Shown here: positions 1 to 7,096 of the stretch, piece after piece | How the letters are laid out: each line of letters opens with the position of its first letter | How positions within the stretch are numbered: the stretch's first letter is position 1 | Source of the DNA: Betaproteobacteria bacterium | GTDB lineage: Bacteria > Pseudomonadota > Gammaproteobacteria > Burkholderiales > SG8-39 | Length of the DNA: 9,646 nucleotides | NCBI GenBank assembly: GCA_029858545.1 | Contig: JAOUFA010000117.1 | Location: forward strand, 1 to 9,646 | Direction of reading: 5' to 3' | Translations under genes and position numbers: made by a program | Notes under the pieces: model-generated | Told to the model about the DNA's origin: nothing | Databases searched by the model: none | Seen by the model: the letters and a program-made list of their open reading frames with translations, nothing else

Positions 1-1
1 G

Positions 2-1123
2 CGTAGCGCCCTCGATGCCACCGCGCTGATGCCCATTTCCGCGCTCGGCGACGCGAATCGTCAAATGGCGCTCGCGCCGCAACTCGCGCCGCTCAAAGTA
101 TTGTTTGATGCCGGAAGAATGGCGGTGTTGCTCAACGTCGGCGCGCTGCTTCAGCCGACCACCGTGGCACAGTACGCGGCCCGCAGTGCGCCGCTGCCAC
201 CGAAGCTGTTTTCGCACGCGGATCAGCAGTCTTTCTGGCAGTCCTCGCTGCCTGAAGGCGCGGTTTCCGGCTGGGGGGGACGCATCGGCGACCTCTTTCT
301 GTCGTCCAACGGCACATCCACTTTCACCTGCATCAATGTCAGCGGCAATGCGGTGTTCATGGCGGGCCAAGCGGCAGTGCAATTCCAGATCGGTGCTGAC
401 GGCGCGGTCGTCCTGCGCGGCATTGAAAGTCCGCTCTACGGCTCGCCCGCCTGCTCGACCGCCTTGCAGCGCCTGATCACCGCCGACGATAACTCCCATC
501 CGATGCAATTCGAACACGCTCGCGTCATGCGCCGTGCCCTGGAGGCGAACGCGCGACTCGGTGGCTTACCTGTGTTGGCGACGGAATTCGATTCACGCAA
601 CCCGCTGGCGAGGCAATTGCGCATGGTGGCGCGATTGATCGCCGCACGCGGCCAGTTGGGAGCGCGCCGGCAGGTGTTCTATGTCTCGCTCGGCGGATTT
701 GACACCCACGACTCCCTGACGACGAAGCATCCCGGTCTGCTGGCCTGGGTCGCCGACGCGATCAGCAGTTTTCATGCCGCCACCCTGGAGTTGGGCGTGG
801 CCGATTCGGTCACGACCTTCACCGCATCCGAATTTGGACGCACGCTCACTTCGAACGGTGACGGTTCGGACCACGGATGGGGCGGCCACCATTTCGTCAT
901 CGGCGGCGCCGTACGCGGGCAACGCTACTTCGGCAAGCTTCCCGCGCTGGCGGCAAACGGTCCCGACGACGTGGGTCAGGGAAGGCTGCTTCCCACTACC
1001 AGCGTGGATCAACTGGCGGCGACACTTGCCACCTGGATGGGCGTGACCGCGGGCGAGTTGCCGCTGGTTGCGCCCAACATCGGCAATTTCACGGAGAAGA
1101 ACCTCGGATTTCTCCTTTCCTGA
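2..1123 (+). CDS. DUF1501 domain protein, C-terminal part (5' end outside window)
   Basis: The reading frame is open from the first bases of the window, so the gene starts upstream and only about 373 residues are visible; the ATG at 29 is internal. DUF1501 proteins are usually exported, often by the Tat route, belong to the alkaline-phosphatase/sulfatase-like fold group, and commonly sit next to a DUF1800 gene. Their biochemical role is not firmly known. Visible family marks are a GGFDTH motif at nt 692-709, a TASEFGRT segment near nt 818-841 and a DHGWGGHHF motif at nt 869-895, which supply the His and Asp residues expected of a metal site. The C-terminus looks intact, ending just after the conserved final helix region (PNIGNF, then LGFLLS). 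The signal peptide and any DUF1800 partner would lie to the left of the window. The family call is secure; the function is not. Confidence 0.88.
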   Translation, partial: RSALDATALMPISALGDANRQMALAPQLAPLKVLFDAGRMAVLLNVGALLQPTTVAQYAARSAPLPPKLFSHADQQSFWQSSLPEGAVSGWGGRIGDLFLSSNGTSTFTCINVSGNAVFMAGQAAVQFQIGADGAVVLRGIESPLYGSPACSTALQRLITADDNSHPMQFEHARVMRRALEANARLGGLPVLATEFDSRNPLARQLRMVARLIAARGQLGARRQVFYVSLGGFDTHDSLTTKHPGLLAWVADAISSFHAATLELGVADSVTTFTASEFGRTLTSNGDGSDHGWGGHHFVIGGAVRGQRYFGKLPALAANGPDDVGQGRLLPTTSVDQLAATLATWMGVTAGELPLVAPNIGNFTEKNLGFLLS

Positions 1124-1183
1124 TCGCGGCACTCACGACGCACAGGACCGCATTCCAGGCTGCTGCGTTACACTGGGAACCGT

Positions 1184-1223
1184 GCCGAAATCGGCTCGCG
1201 GCAAAGCAATGCCGATTGCTTTG
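1184..1223 (+). promoter_or_regulatory. Two small hairpins in the leader of the UDP-glucuronate decarboxylase gene
   Basis: In the 119-nt gap before the decarboxylase gene, GCCGA and TCGGC flank AA at 1184-1195. A perfect 9-bp inverted repeat follows: CAAAGCAAT at 1202-1210 and ATTGCTTTG at 1215-1223, with loop GCCG. The second hairpin ends 19 nt before the ATG and has no T-run after it on either strand, so it is not an intrinsic terminator. It could be an operator or a structure in the untranslated leader. A TACACT box at 1169-1174 could be a -10 element, but no good -35 box is visible. Confidence 0.35.
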
Positions 1224-1242
1224 GCGGATCGGGGGGCAATTC

Positions 1243-2193
<951 letters not shown>

Positions 2194-2256
2194 CCGCGCG
2201 GGTGGTCGCGGAGCGGCCAGGCGGTCGGAGCGCAGTTTGTACCCAATTGGCGACAC

Positions 2257-2294
2257 TTCTTCCGGCCGGGCGCGCCGAAGAATCGTTTTCTTTT
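2257..2294 (+). terminator. Intrinsic terminator after the UDP-glucuronate decarboxylase gene
   Basis: TTCTTC plus GGC (2257-2262 and 2264-2266, one bulged C at 2263) pairs with GCC plus GAAGAA (2274-2282) around a 7-nt loop. A broken T-run, TTTTCTTTT, follows at 2286-2294. It lies 63 nt after the decarboxylase stop. The bulge and the interrupted T-run make it moderate in strength. Confidence 0.55.
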
Positions 2295-2353
2295 CGATCG
2301 CTCCTTGTTTTTCGGTCGCCGGCGTTTCTCGGCGCGTCAAAGTGCATAGTGCA

Positions 2354-2383
2354 TTGCAATTTCCCGCATCCCGTGAGTATGCT
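2354..2383 (+). promoter_or_regulatory. Candidate sigma-70 promoter for the lipoprotein gene
   Basis: TTGCAA at 2354-2359 and TATGCT at 2378-2383 each match the consensus at four of six positions, with an 18-nt spacer. The stretch sits in a locally less GC-rich gap just after a terminator, where a promoter is expected. Two tandem AGTGCAT copies at 2341-2354 run into the -35 box and could be a binding site. Confidence 0.3.
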
Positions 2384-2423
2384 TTGCGCTACGGGGCGGC
2401 GTGAAGCGCGGGCGGGGAGGAGG

Positions 2424-2465
2424 GTCCTTTTCGCAGTCGTCCTCGTCGCAGTCGTCCTTTTCGCA
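2424..2465 (+). repeat. 15-bp tandem repeat in the lipoprotein leader
   Basis: The unit TCGCAGTCGTCC plus three bases occurs at 2431-2445 and 2446-2460. Partial copies flank both sides: GTCCTTT before and TCGCA after, so GTCCTTTTCGCA appears at both 2424 and 2454. The array ends 22 nt before the lipoprotein ATG and would be in the untranslated leader if the candidate promoter at 2354-2383 is used. Confidence 0.6.
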
Positions 2466-2476
2466 CATTTCCAATC

Positions 2477-2481
2477 GGAGG
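2477..2481 (+). promoter_or_regulatory. Ribosome binding site fixing the lipoprotein start
   Basis: A perfect GGAGG lies 6 nt before the ATG at 2488. It rules out the longer frame from a GTG at 2401, which would translate the tandem repeat and bury the signal peptide. Confidence 0.8.
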
Positions 2482-2487
2482 TTTGTC

Positions 2488-3489
2488 ATGCATGACATGA
2501 ATAGCGCGGGTCAGAAACGGGGCTGGCGGGTGGCGCTTGCGGCGGCGATGCTGCTGGCGGCGGCCGGCTGTGGCGGAGGCGGCGGCGGGGGGGGAGGCGG
2601 CGGCCCGGCGGTGGCTGCCCCGATCGCGCTGACCGCGACCAATTCGTCGCAGGCGGCGAAGCTGACACTGGACCCGATCGTCAACGGATTTGCCGGCGCG
2701 TCCTTTACCGCGGTCGAGTCGACGCCCGTGCTGAACGCGTCGGCGATCACGCGAACCGCGGGGAGCCTGATGCGCCGCATCAACGGAGCGCTCACCGCGC
2801 CGCAAACCGTGCTGGGGGCGACGACGACGATTGGGTGCGCCCTGTCGGGCAACATATCCATGTCCGACAATTCCTCGGCGGGCGCGGCTCCGACCTCGCT
2901 CACGATGACGTTCAATAGCTGCTCGGACGTGGCGGGCGAGACGATGAACGGCACGCTTTCGATTTCGGGGATTTCGGGCGGCCAGAGCGGCAACCTGCTC
3001 ACGATGGCGGCGTCGGTCAGCATGAACCTCACGATCGCCACCACCGGTCAGCCGACCCAGTCGATGACCGGCTCGTGGGCCTACAGCATGACGCTCGATA
3101 CGACGACCTTTGCGGTTACCGCAATGCGCTTCTACGGATCGAGTTTCGCGGTCACCGACTCGACGCACTCCTTCTCGCTGACCAACTTCGACTTCAATGC
3201 GACCGGAACCGCCACCGATACGACGACGAGCGTGGCGTACACGATTTCGGACAGCAGCCTGGGCTCGGTCACGGTGGCGACCACGACCCCCGTGCACCAG
3301 CTGTTGGCCCGGCTGCACCCGGATAACGGAGTCATCGTCGCGACGGGCGGCCGCGGCAGCAAGCTGCGGGTGACGATCCTGGGCGACGAGACCGCTGCGC
3401 CGCCGCAGCTGCGGATCGAGGTCGACGCCGACGGCAATGGTAGCTATGAGAGTACCGTGACCTCGAGCTGGACGGCGCTGGGTCTCTGA
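2488..3489 (+). CDS. Putative lipoprotein of unknown function with polyglycine linker
   Basis: I do not recognise a named family. The 333-residue product has a lipoprotein-type signal: a basic n-region (K10, R11, R14), a hydrophobic stretch at 15-26, and a lipobox AAGC with the lipidated Cys at 28. Eleven glycines (29-39) follow, a linker type often seen in lipoproteins of betaproteobacteria. Residues 50-265 are rich in Thr and Ser with alternating hydrophobics, suggesting secreted beta structure. Cys117 and Cys145 could form a disulfide. Near the C-terminus, D313, D315 and N317 form a DxDxNG calcium-loop-like motif, followed by the SWTAL end. The lipobox has Ala where Leu is usual at position -3. 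An 8-G run at 2587-2594 lies inside the glycine codons. The gene stands alone between two terminators. Confidence 0.8.
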   Translation: MHDMNSAGQKRGWRVALAAAMLLAAAGCGGGGGGGGGGGPAVAAPIALTATNSSQAAKLTLDPIVNGFAGASFTAVESTPVLNASAITRTAGSLMRRINGALTAPQTVLGATTTIGCALSGNISMSDNSSAGAAPTSLTMTFNSCSDVAGETMNGTLSISGISGGQSGNLLTMAASVSMNLTIATTGQPTQSMTGSWAYSMTLDTTTFAVTAMRFYGSSFAVTDSTHSFSLTNFDFNATGTATDTTTSVAYTISDSSLGSVTVATTTPVHQLLARLHPDNGVIVATGGRGSKLRVTILGDETAAPPQLRIEVDADGNGSYESTVTSSWTALGL

Positions 3490-3522
3490 GCCCGACGATC
3501 GACACGCATCACGCTGCAACCC

Positions 3523-3562
3523 GGGAAGGGGGCGCGGAGCACATCCGCCCCCTTTCTTTTTT
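3523..3562 (+). terminator. Strong intrinsic terminator after the lipoprotein gene
   Basis: AAGGGGGCG at 3526-3534 pairs perfectly with CGCCCCCTT at 3546-3554 around an 11-nt loop, and the stem can extend by G-U pairs into the T-run TTTCTTTTTT (3553-3562). It begins 34 nt after the lipoprotein stop. Its T-run overlaps the TTG start codon assigned to the next gene. Confidence 0.85.
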
Positions 3563-4391
3563 GGCGCGCGCTCTGTGCGCGGGCGTGGTGTCGATCGTCG
3601 CCGCGCCTGCGGTGGCCGCCGGGGAGGCCGATCTCCGGATCGATCTGGGCGTCGCGCTCAGACACTTCGACTACCGCGAATTCTCGACGAGCGACCGGCT
3701 GCTCGATCGGGAACGGGGAATCATTCCGGGGGTGTTCTTCGAGCTGAGCTCGGTGCGCGGGCGCCTGCGCGGGGGAGTGTCGCTCGCGCGTTTCTCGGGC
3801 GAGGTCGATTACACCGGGCAGACCAATCTCGGGCTCCCGGTGTCCACCGTCACGGCCGAACGCATGGTCACGCTTCGCCCGTGGCTGGGGTGGGACAGCG
3901 AATACGGGGGAACCGCGCTGCAGCCCTATGTCGGCCTCGGCGCGCACCGATGGGAGAGGGACATTCGTCCGACGGTGCTCGCCAACGGCACACCGGTCAG
4001 CGGCTTGTTCGAGGTCTATGCGTGGCAGACCCTCGACGCAGGAGTCAAGCTGCGCGTGCTCGCCGGCGAGCGCAGCGAGGGGTGGTTCCACGCAACCGTT
4101 TTTCGCGTACTCGATCCGCAGCTTCGGTTGCGCTTTTCCTCCGGACAGGACGAGGCGCGGCTGTATCTGGGCGAGCGTTCGGGATTCCGCCTCGGCGTGC
4201 TCGGCCACTACGCGCTCGACAAGCGGCTGCGGCTGCAATGGGACATCGGCGTCGAAAAATGGGCTTTTGGGCGCAGTGCGCCGGTGCCGCTCACCACGGG
4301 CAACGGTTCGATCACGGTGGGAACCGTGACCGAACCGCGCAGCGAGACGCGCAGCATCGATCTGGCCCTGGGCCTCGCGACGAGTTTTTGA
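3561..4391 (+). CDS. Predicted outer-membrane beta-barrel protein, unknown function
   Basis: The 276-residue product starts with a signal-peptide-like segment (basic Arg3, hydrophobic 4-17, cleavage probably after AVAA at 17-20). The rest has alternating hydrophobic and polar stretches with many aromatic residues and Gly, as in outer-membrane strands (for example LRPWLGWDS and YVGLGAHRW), and ends in LALGLATSF; a C-terminal Phe is the classical barrel-assembly signal. I recognise no named family. The TTG at 3561 is the first ATG, GTG or TTG in the frame, has no Shine-Dalgarno site, and lies in the T-run of the upstream terminator. The frame stays open back to 3450, and a CTG at 3486 overlaps the lipoprotein stop as CTGA, so a longer coupled start is possible. 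GTGs at 3585 and 3588 would cut the signal peptide. The coding region is clear; the start is not. Confidence 0.72.
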   Translation: MARALCAGVVSIVAAPAVAAGEADLRIDLGVALRHFDYREFSTSDRLLDRERGIIPGVFFELSSVRGRLRGGVSLARFSGEVDYTGQTNLGLPVSTVTAERMVTLRPWLGWDSEYGGTALQPYVGLGAHRWERDIRPTVLANGTPVSGLFEVYAWQTLDAGVKLRVLAGERSEGWFHATVFRVLDPQLRLRFSSGQDEARLYLGERSGFRLGVLGHYALDKRLRLQWDIGVEKWAFGRSAPVPLTTGNGSITVGTVTEPRSETRSIDLALGLATSF

Positions 4392-4427
4392 TCCACCCCG
4401 CGCCGCCCGCGACCTCCGCGGCGTCGG

Positions 4428-4457
4428 TTGACCTGCGCGGTCGACGACCGCCACAAT
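4428..4457 (+). promoter_or_regulatory. Candidate sigma-70 promoter for the CMD-yhhQ-Gfo/Idh operon
   Basis: TTGACC at 4428-4433 (five of six to consensus) and CACAAT at 4452-4457 (four of six) are separated by 18 nt. Transcription would begin near 4464, downstream of the ATG at 4456, which argues for a later start of the first gene (GTG 4486 or ATG 4501). Confidence 0.35.
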
Positions 4458-4485
4458 GCGCGTCTTTTCCACTGACGGGGGCGGC

Positions 4486-5019
4486 GTGCAACGTGTACCG
4501 ATGGCCGAATTCGAGCCGGGGCTGAAAAAGCGGCTCGATGAACTCTGGGGTCGGCCGATCAATCTCTACCGCGCGCTCGGCAACCAGCCCGGGCTCACCG
4601 CGGCCTGGACCGAATTCGCCAACGCGGTGCGCCACGAAAGCCGCACGCCGCGCGCGCTTCGCGAGATCATGATCCTGCGCACCGCGCAGCTGGCTCGCTC
4701 CGAGTACGAGTGGGCGCAGCACCTGAAGATGGCGCGCAAGGCCGGGGTGCGCGAAGCGCAGATCGGCGCGCTCGCCGGCTGGCGCGCATCGTCCGAGTTC
4801 GACGCGCGCGAACGCGCCGCGCTCGCGCTCACCGAGGGCGTGATGGCCGGGCGCGTCAGCGACGCGGTGCATGCCGAGGTCGCCGGGATATTTTCACACG
4901 CCGAGTACGTCGAACTCTCGCTCACCGCGGCGTTCTACGCCATGGTGTCGCGCATGCTCGACGCGCTCGGCGTCGAACTCGACGACGACATCCGCGAGCA
5001 CGCGCCGCGGCTCGTCTAG
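4486..5019 (+). CDS. Carboxymuconolactone decarboxylase (CMD) family protein lacking the CxxC pair
   Basis: This is an all-helical CMD/AhpD-fold protein of 177 residues from this start. Family members include gamma-carboxymuconolactone decarboxylase and the AhpD peroxidase partner; many, like this one, have no assigned reaction. The core segment ILRTAQLARSEYEWAQH (residues 63-79) aligns with the AhpD active-site helix CxxCxxxH, but the cysteines are replaced by Ser72 and Glu75 while His79 is kept. The protein has no cysteine at all, so thiol peroxidase chemistry is excluded. Starts are uncertain: ATG 4456, GTG 4486 and ATG 4501 share the frame. GTG 4486 gives the N-terminus MQRVP, common in the family, and has a GGGGG at 4477-4481, though only 4 nt away. 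It heads an operon, with yhhQ starting 13 nt downstream. Confidence 0.85.
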   Translation: MQRVPMAEFEPGLKKRLDELWGRPINLYRALGNQPGLTAAWTEFANAVRHESRTPRALREIMILRTAQLARSEYEWAQHLKMARKAGVREAQIGALAGWRASSEFDARERAALALTEGVMAGRVSDAVHAEVAGIFSHAEYVELSLTAAFYAMVSRMLDALGVELDDDIREHAPRLV

Positions 5020-5032
5020 AAGAGAGGCCGCC

Positions 5033-5740
5033 ATGACCACGCCGCAACGCAGCTACCGCTACTACGAGTTCGTGATGGCCGCCTTCGTCACGGTGCTCGT
5101 GTGCTCCAACCTGATCGGCCCGGCGAAGATCGCGCAGCTCGATCTGCCGCTGCTCGGCCCCGTCTCGTTCGGCGCGGCGGTGCTGTTCTTTCCGATTTCC
5201 TACGTGTTCGGCGACGTCCTCACCGAGGTCTACGGCTACGCGCGTGCGCGGCGCGTGATCTGGGCGGGCTTCGCGGGACTGGGTTTCGCCTCGCTGATGG
5301 CCGCGGTGGTGGTCGCGCTCCCGCCGGCGCCGTTCTGGGAACACCAGCGCGCCTACGAGATCGCCTTCGGCACCGCCTGGCGCGTCGCCGCGGCGTCGAT
5401 GTTCGCCTATTTTTGCGGCGAATTCGTCAATTCCTACGTGCTCGCGAAAATGAAGGTGATGACCGGCGGGCGCTGGCTGTGGACGCGCACCATCGGCTCG
5501 ACGATCTTCGGCGAGGCAGTCGATTCAATGCTCTTCTACCCGCTCGCGTTCTGGGGTTCGGGCATGATTCCGAACGAACAGTTGCCGAAGATCATGCTGG
5601 TGCAGTTCATCGCCAAGGTCGCGGTCGAAATCGTCTTCACGCCGCTCACCTATAAGCTGGTCGCGATCCTCAAGCGCGCCGAGCATGAAGATTATTTCGA
5701 CAGACGTACGAATTTCAATCCGTTTGCCTTGAAGGTGTAG
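5033..5740 (+). CDS. yhhQ: Queuosine precursor transporter (YhhQ/QPTR, VUT family, DUF165)
   Basis: This inner-membrane carrier takes up queuosine precursors (preQ0/preQ1 in E. coli), which are used to modify the wobble base of GUN-decoding tRNAs. The 235 residues fit the family length. About six membrane segments can be seen, roughly at residues 12-31, 40-60, 75-97, 115-137, 152-174 and 187-211. The family signature FPISYVFGDVLTEVYGY lies at 53-69, GEFVNSYVLAKMK at 129-141 and FGEAVDSMLFYP at 159-170. The C-terminal YFDRRTNFNPF is also typical. The ATG at 5033 has a GAGAGG site at 5022-5027. A longer frame from 4871 is only a shadow of the CMD gene. There is no room for a preQ1 riboswitch in the 13-nt gap before it, so any control would act at the start of the operon. 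Confidence 0.95.
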   Translation: MTTPQRSYRYYEFVMAAFVTVLVCSNLIGPAKIAQLDLPLLGPVSFGAAVLFFPISYVFGDVLTEVYGYARARRVIWAGFAGLGFASLMAAVVVALPPAPFWEHQRAYEIAFGTAWRVAAASMFAYFCGEFVNSYVLAKMKVMTGGRWLWTRTIGSTIFGEAVDSMLFYPLAFWGSGMIPNEQLPKIMLVQFIAKVAVEIVFTPLTYKLVAILKRAEHEDYFDRRTNFNPFALKV

Positions 5741-5743
5741 ATC

Positions 5744-6769
5744 ATGATCAATGCGGCGATAGTCGGCATGGGCTGGTGGGGCAGGACGCTGGTCGAGGCG
5801 GTCGCGCAAAGCGGCGACGAGATCCGCTTCGTCGCGGGTGCGACGCGCACGCAGACCCCCGAGGTGCAGGACTTCGCGCGCGCGCAGGGGCTCGAGCTGA
5901 AAGCAAGCTTCGACGAACTGCTGCGCATGCCCAAGGTCGACGCGGTGGTGCTTGCCACGCCGCATTCGCTGCACGTGCCGCAGATCGTCGCCGCGGCGCA
6001 GGCGGGCAAGCACGTGTTCTGCGAGAAGCCGCTCGCGCTCACGCGCGCCGAAGCCGAGGCCGCGCTCGGCGCGGTGCACAAGGCCGGCGTGACGCTCGGC
6101 CTGGGCTACAACCGGCGCTTCCACCCGACGATGACCGACCTGCGCGAGCGGGTGCGCGGCGGCAAGCTCGGCACGATCCTGCATTTCGAGGGCACGATGA
6201 CCTTCCCCAATGCGCTGCTCCTCAAGCCGACGCAGTGGCGCGCCAATCGCGCGGAAACCCCCTGCGGCGGGCTGACCCCGATGGGCGTGCATGTGGTCGA
6301 TGCCGCGATCGACCTGTTCGGCGAAGTCGAGGAGGTGTATTGCATGAGCCTGCACCGCGCGGTGCAGATCGACGCCGACGACACCACCTCGATCCTGTTT
6401 CGCATGAAGAACGGCATGTCGGGCTATCTGGGCACGATGACCGCCACCGGCGGAAGCTTCCGTCTGCAGGTCTACGGCAGCGAGGGCTGGCTGCGGGTGA
6501 ACGGCATCACGCACATCGCCGGCGCTTCGTCCGAGGAGCGGCGCACGCGTCTTTTCGGCGACTGCACCTTCCAGCCGGTGAAAGGGGCCGGGCAGACCTG
6601 GCAGGCCGAGGCCTACGATACGTCGCGCGCGGCGCTGGTCGCCTTCGCCAGGGCGGCCGAGGGGGGGCCGGCCTACCTGATCCCGCCCGAGCAGATGATC
6701 CATGGCGCCGCGGTGACCGAGGCGATCATCAGGTCGGCGGCGGCGCGCAGGGCGGAGCGGGTGGGCTAG
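5744..6769 (+). CDS. Gfo/Idh/MocA family NAD(P)-dependent oxidoreductase
   Basis: The 341-residue cytoplasmic enzyme has the two-domain layout of the family, whose members oxidise or reduce sugars, inositols and related compounds. The N-terminal Rossmann fold carries GMGWWG at residues 8-13. The conserved EKPLA motif with the cofactor and catalytic Lys95 lies at 94-98. The substrate-side motif GGLTPMGVHVVDA at 175-187 contains His183 and Asp186. The C-terminal part (about 125 to 330) is the alpha/beta substrate domain. The ATG at 5744 lies 3 nt after the yhhQ stop, so the two genes are almost certainly co-transcribed and probably coupled in translation. The substrate cannot be told. A partnership with the TIM-barrel and dehydrogenase genes downstream is possible, but those are separated by a 327-nt gap and may form their own operon. 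Confidence 0.92.
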   Translation: MINAAIVGMGWWGRTLVEAVAQSGDEIRFVAGATRTQTPEVQDFARAQGLELKASFDELLRMPKVDAVVLATPHSLHVPQIVAAAQAGKHVFCEKPLALTRAEAEAALGAVHKAGVTLGLGYNRRFHPTMTDLRERVRGGKLGTILHFEGTMTFPNALLLKPTQWRANRAETPCGGLTPMGVHVVDAAIDLFGEVEEVYCMSLHRAVQIDADDTTSILFRMKNGMSGYLGTMTATGGSFRLQVYGSEGWLRVNGITHIAGASSEERRTRLFGDCTFQPVKGAGQTWQAEAYDTSRAALVAFARAAEGGPAYLIPPEQMIHGAAVTEAIIRSAAARRAERVG

Positions 6770-6827
6770 CCTGGCGCAGCCCGATGAGGACAGTTCGGAA
6801 GTGGCAGTTGTTTGGGGTTTTCACCGA

Positions 6828-6878
6828 TCTCCCGACTGTGCACGATTGCGCGCAGCGCAATCGTGCACAGTCGGGAGA
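6828..6878 (+). repeat. 51-nt perfect hairpin, copy 1 of a paired palindrome family
   Basis: The arms 6828-6850 and 6856-6878 are perfectly complementary over 23 bp. A further C-G pair (6851 with 6855) leaves a 3-nt loop, GCA. The element begins TCTCCCGA and ends TCGGGAGA. There is no T-run on either side, so it is not an intrinsic terminator. It lies 58 nt after the Gfo/Idh/MocA stop and is a diverged copy of the element at 6979-7029 in the same orientation. Confidence 0.92.
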
Positions 6879-6906
6879 AGTAACAAGATCAAACCCCCGT
6901 TTACAC

Positions 6907-6935
6907 TTGTCTTGGCCAGGCCGGGCAGGCATAAG
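6907..6935 (+). promoter_or_regulatory. Weak candidate promoter between the two hairpins
   Basis: TTGTCT at 6907-6912 and CATAAG at 6930-6935 each match the sigma-70 consensus at four of six positions, with a 17-nt spacer. If used, the second 51-nt hairpin would lie in the untranslated leader of the EboE-like gene. This is a guess from position and weak motif matches. Confidence 0.2.
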
Positions 6936-6978
6936 CTAGCGGCGTGGGACTGTGACGCGATTGATCGGTGGTGGTGTT

Positions 6979-7029
6979 TCTCCCGAATCTTCACCGTTGC
7001 AAAGAGCGCAACGGTGAAGATTCGGGAGA
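6979..7029 (+). repeat. 51-nt perfect hairpin, copy 2 of a paired palindrome family
   Basis: The arms 6979-7000 and 7008-7029 are perfectly complementary over 22 bp around a 7-nt loop. The element has the same length, the same TCTCCCGA/TCGGGAGA ends and the same TTGC-(4 nt)-AGCGCAA centre as copy 1. It differs at 14 of 51 positions: ten form five compensating pairs in the stem and four lie in the loop region. It ends 67 nt before the EboE-like start codon. No T-run follows. Confidence 0.92.
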
Positions 7030-7083
7030 TCGGGAAAAGACAAGAAACTCTCGCGAACTCGATCGCGGTGGCGACGTTTATTC

Positions 7084-7088
7084 AGGAG
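7084..7088 (+). promoter_or_regulatory. Ribosome binding site fixing the EboE-like start
   Basis: AGGAG lies 8 nt before the ATG at 7097. It excludes the longer open frame beginning at 6968, which would have to translate the second 51-nt hairpin. Confidence 0.8.
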
Positions 7089-7096
7089 ATACCCCC

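Larger units (their letters stand above)
6770..7096 (+). other. Gene-free region between two operons
   Basis: These 327 nt hold the two 51-nt hairpins, a 100-nt spacer between them with a weak promoter candidate, and the ribosome binding site of the next gene. Several open frames cross it, but they read through both arms of the palindromes, have no ribosome binding site and resemble no protein I know. I see no tRNA, insertion-sequence end or terminator here. Confidence 0.7.

Noticed and set aside
5020..5032. A preQ1 riboswitch controlling yhhQ
   Set aside because: The gap to the preceding gene is only 13 nt and holds little more than the ribosome binding site.
6828..7029. The two hairpins as intrinsic terminators or a CRISPR repeat pair
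   Set aside because: No T-run follows either hairpin on either strand. Only two diverged copies exist, the stems are far longer than in CRISPR repeats, and the 100-nt gap is too long for a typical spacer.
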